NCBI GenBank assembly: GCA_019400425.1
Contig: JAFREE010000180.1
Coordinates: forward strand, 1-47,717
Reading direction: 5' to 3'
DNA: 47,717 bases
Origin: Hymenochaete sp. R1
Taxonomy: Eukaryota > Basidiomycota > Agaricomycetes > Hymenochaetales > Hymenochaetaceae
The notes under the pieces: generated by a model
Seen by the model: only the letters and a program-made list of their open reading frames with translations
Database searches by the model: none
Told to the model about the DNA's origin: nothing
Position numbers and translations under genes: made by a program
Part shown: positions 44,616 to 47,717 of the stretch, piece by piece
Numbering within the stretch: position 1 is the stretch's first letter
Layout: each line of letters begins with the position of its first letter

Positions 44616-45458
44616 GTAAGAACTTAATAGCTTGTGTAGGAAAGGTTGGTACACGTTGACGCAACCTCCTTCTAGGCACCCGGATGCCACATGCGGACGA
44701 AAGATAGATTCACTCTTGTAATGACGGCCTTTCGTATCGATAGACGTGTATTTTCTTTAAGTTCTAACTGGACAGTCGATTTGACTTGTTTCGCAACAAA
44801 GTTAAGAATACTCTACCGCGATCTCAATACTCAAGCACAGCCCGACTAGATGTGGCGAAAGTCACTTTCGGACGGCTCTCGACTTCGTCACCAGAACTAT
44901 ACTATCTATAAGACGCAAATTGTGTAAGATGCATGTAGCGGCCCAACAACTACGCCAAGACATGGTATATGAAGATAGTAGCAGGTCTTTTTTCTCTAAT
45001 TCAAGAATTCCACAAGTTCTGGGTGAACGCAAATGTAAGGGTTCACGTCTGCAATTTTGCTTCAAAGCTAGCTAACGTAAATCTCTTAGTGAATACACGA
45101 TATCTCTGGATCACTTGGTTCGCGATCTGAAGATGCATCCGGTTCTCGGAGAAGAACAGAAAGAGTCGGAATCCCAATGGAAAAAGCGTTTCGCGGATGT
45201 ATAACTTTGCTCTGATAAGAGCACCCTACTTCAGGCGAGCTTTGCATCCAAGTGCTCATGCTGCAATGTGTTTTTGAGGAATATAAAGCTCATGTAGCTG
45301 ATCGACTCTCTCAATCTCCCCACATTTCTCTTCCGCGACGCTCTCTTCTATCAAGCAGACCACCAATACGCCGGAGAAATCGTGCATCCCTAATCATTTG
45401 CCGATAGCATAAGTGATCGTGATTTCACCTCATACACTGTGCCAAAGGTCAAGTCAAT
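44616..45458. other. Intergenic with one coding-like patch
   Basis: Most of the stretch is non-coding in appearance. One frame at about 45091-45204 reads EYTISLDHLVRDLKMHPVLG and KESESQWKKRFADV-stop, directly after a CTCTTAG acceptor-like site. An upstream piece (MHVAAQQLRQDMVYEDSSR, about 44931) does not join it in phase. It may be a gene remnant or the end of an unrecognised gene. Confidence 0.3.
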
Positions 45459-47139
45459 ATGAAAAAGGCTATATTGCTCAGAGAATTGGGGAGGGGGACA
45501 TATGGCGTCGTCTTTGTGGGTAATCTCGTTTCCCACGAATATAATTATTGATGCTGAGTGGTTCGCGGTGTTCAGGAAGCTACGTGTGGCGAAGAGAAAG
45601 TAGCGGCCAAGATATTCAAGTTGCCGATGCAGGAAGTCAAGTACAAAAATGAAAGAACATGCGCAGAATTACTAAAGAGCGTTCCACACAAAAACATTGT
45701 TCGTTTTATAAATTCTCCATTTGAGAGCGAGCTAAATTCTGGTTGCACGTCATAGATGAAATACCTCGACTATGAAGAACGCGATGCGAGTCATAATATC
45801 CCGGGAGATGCATTCAAACAGTCTCGCGTAGGCATTGTGTATATGGAATACATGGACCCGGAAACTTGCCCTTTACTATCCGACTACTTAGATGAGCATC
45901 AGCACGAAGTAGATGAGGACCGTCTGAAGCGCTGGACGAGGTGAGGCAAAGCTCAGCGCGGCTCGTCTACTCGTCGCTAATTCTTTGCAGAGAAATATTC
46001 AGCGCGGTAAAGCATCTACGCAATCATTCGGCCATGAATGCCGATATAAAGTGAGTGTAATTAATATACTCATTACGTTGTGCTCAAGTCTGTAGGCTTG
46101 AAAACATGTTTTTATACCATGCCGGAGAATCTGACGAGAAGATTGTTCTATTTGATTTCAACTTGTAAGTAACTGCAGTATATCAAGCGGCGCCTCACAT
46201 TTACCTCGCAATAGCGGATCTGTCGGAAAAGAAGGCAAGGATCTATATGGGACGCATCTAATCCGGACGGGAACGCCCCATTGCCTTGCTCCTGAAAGTT
46301 GGCTTACTCCGCCGACCTTTTCGGCAGACGTCTGGGCGGCCGGGTCAGAATATCTCACTTTCACCGTCGAGTGCATAAACGCTAATCACCATTGGATATT
46401 GTAGCGTCGCGATATACAACATTACTGCAGGACTGGACGCGCATCCATTTATGGAAGACTTTGCTAGAGCAGAGAAACAACGTAAGTCTCTGAGTGCATC
46501 ATGAATGATGTTGAATTTCGCTTCGCGTTCTCATTGTTCCCAGTCAAACAGGATATACAAAGGGAAAGGGAAGCAGAAAGGAGGCAGAAAGATGAAAAGC
46601 GTGAGCAACTTCGATATCAATTATCCGTTAACTACTAACAGATGTTATTGTTCTGTGGATGTATTAAAGAAGGGAAGGACAGCTCGAGTCTGGCTTCGAG
46701 CGATTCCATGAATGATGGTGATTTGAATATTCTCGAAGATTGGTTTGAACACGACAATATGGAAGAGGACGAGTCAAAGAAAAAGATCACTGGCCCCTCT
46801 TTCAAACCATTGGAGTCACACAAAGCCTTGCGCATCCCGAAGGGTCCGTATTCATTTTCTTGCCACGTTCCGAATCCAGCACTTACCTAGTTTCATTCGA
46901 CAATCCAGTGAAATCATTCTTGGAGCAAGTACTGATTAGAGACCCTTCGAAGCGCCCGTCTGCTGCCGAGGTGCTCAAGCTTGAAGTAAGCAGATCCGCC
47001 TTTGTTCGCTAATACTCATATCTTATTGCACCTTCAGTGGTTGAATGAGGATACCCATGAGAAGAAAGGAGAGGTTCCGCGTCAAGTAAGGCCTGAAGGA
47101 GGGAGTAAATCCAGACGAGCGAGCCCTGTGAGAGGATGA
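45459..47139 (+). CDS. Divergent protein kinase with in-frame stop or unusual intron
   Basis: About 11 exons (45459-45515, 45576-45698, 45756-45940, 45991-46050, 46096-46164, 46215-46343, 46405-46481, 46544-46600, 46670-46843, 46909-46985, 47038-47139) give 369 residues. The glycine loop LGRGTYGVVF, VAAK lysine, hinge IVYMEYMD, catalytic loop MNADIKLENMF (HRD replaced by NAD, but Asp, Lys and Asn kept), FDFNFG in place of DFG, RTGTPHCLAPESW, SADVWAAG and IRDPSKRPSAAEVL are all visible. A TAG at 45753-45755 is in frame between VRFINSPFESEL and MKYLDYEE. It can be removed only by a 57-nt intron that also deletes the normally conserved beta-4 strand VRF. So either a stop-containing pseudogene or an atypical kinase. 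An Asp/Glu/Ser-rich insert lies before the last lobe. Confidence 0.68.
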
Positions 47140-47663
47140 GACGGAGGTGATTCGACTGTGGCCTAGGGCTAAGAAATATGCCGGAGAACAGACCGTTTGG
47201 GCATGATCGTATCAGTTTAAATTCCGAGAGTGCAATGTGAAAATCGCATATTTATCTGCATACTCGGTACTCGTACTCGTCTATACTCTGTAAGACATGA
47301 CAATAGTAATTGATTTGTAAATTACTATAGTATATACATTCAGGTCGCAAATTTCCCCTTCAAAAATGCATTTATGGGTTCGTTTGGTCGCTTCCTCAAT
47401 TGGAACTCGGAGTCTGGGTTCGCGAAAGCAAAGGCGCATTACTGTAAAGTGATCAATGCGTGATACGTGGTCGAGTCTTGCGTGTCAAATGATTACCGCG
47501 TAAGTAAAAAGAATCGTGATCATCATATGAATAGGATGTACTAGTTATACCCCCTTCAGCACAGTAGTACTGGCGCACGAAAAATAGGCGCAGTTCAGTG
47601 ACCCACGTTGTCTCTGGTGACGCCTTACTTGTTTCCACGTATTCACTGCGTTCAAGGGGGTGC
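47140..47663. other. Intergenic, no supported gene
   Basis: AT-rich from 47200 to 47340. No convincing frame was found on either strand. Confidence 0.4.
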
Positions 47664-47717
47664 TACACCGATTGGTGTACACGCGGGTGTAGGCTAAATA
47701 CACCCGATGTACACGCG
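47664..47717. repeat. Nested inverted and direct repeats at the window edge
   Basis: TACACC-gatt-GGTGTA (47664-47679) and GGGTGTA-ggctaaa-TACACCC (47685-47705) are two perfect inverted repeats. GGTGTACACGCG (47674-47685) recurs as GATGTACACGCG (47706-47717), 32 bp apart, with 11 of 12 matches. The pattern is cut by the window end, so it may be the first units of a tandem repeat or a transposon terminus. Confidence 0.6.

Noticed and set aside
46642..46669. Exon start at the CAG near 46641 in the kinase
   Set aside because: It gives the wrong phase for the next exon, and the CTACTAAC branch-like site lies too close; the TTAAAG acceptor at 46669 fits phase and branch distance.

Overview
This is a nuclear genome segment from a filamentous basidiomycete, most likely an agaricomycete (mushroom-forming) fungus. 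Three things point that way. Genes are dense and on both strands, nearly all carry many short introns (about 50-80 nt, GTRNGT donors, occasional GC-AG donors), and the conserved proteins (Svf1, Acl4, Sqt1, Snu66, Mrx10/Rmd1 family, a Rom2-type Rho GEF, an Erp38-type PDI) are fungal housekeeping proteins. I see no rRNA, tRNA, CRISPR or prokaryotic features. Exon models below were joined by hand from frame continuity and splice sites. They are predictions, but for the conserved genes the joined phases close exactly.

Layout. 0.6-5.3 kb: a long coiled-coil/low-complexity protein and a small unknown gene, both minus. 5.5-10.9 kb, plus: PP2A methylesterase PPE1, mitochondrial ribosomal protein uL30m, a small unknown gene and SVF1. 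11.1-20.1 kb, minus: an extremely intron-rich formamidase with GATA sites upstream, a long arrestin-domain protein and an unknown conserved-looking gene. 20.2-29.4 kb: ACL4 (plus, 93 bp from the divergent start of the previous gene), MRX10-like (minus), SNU66/SART1 (plus), a Pro/Gly/Gln-rich unknown (plus) and RNase H2 catalytic subunit (minus) with a palindromic pair of MluI cell-cycle boxes upstream. 29.5-34.2 kb: an accessory-looking interval holding an orphan 269-aa gene, coding-like islands, a 242-bp foldback (MITE-like) element and a decayed gene. 34.3-44.6 kb: two-thioredoxin-domain PDI (minus), SQT1 (plus), Rho1 GEF (minus) and a TDP2-like phosphodiesterase (plus). 45.5-47.1 kb: a divergent protein kinase with an in-frame stop or unusual intron. 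The last 55 bases are a nested inverted/direct repeat cut by the window edge.

Functional themes. Two dedicated ribosomal-protein chaperones (Acl4 for uL4, Sqt1 for uL16) and a mitochondrial ribosomal protein occur in one window. Several genes concern nucleic acid maintenance (RNase H2A, TDP2-like) or splicing (Snu66). Nothing suggests a metabolic cluster. The most unusual material is the 29.5-34.2 kb interval, the microexon-rich gene structures (formamidase with about 25 coding exons; PDI with its first CGHC site split over 15- and 13-nt exons), three GC-AG introns, and the degenerate kinase. I found no convincing new multi-gene system.
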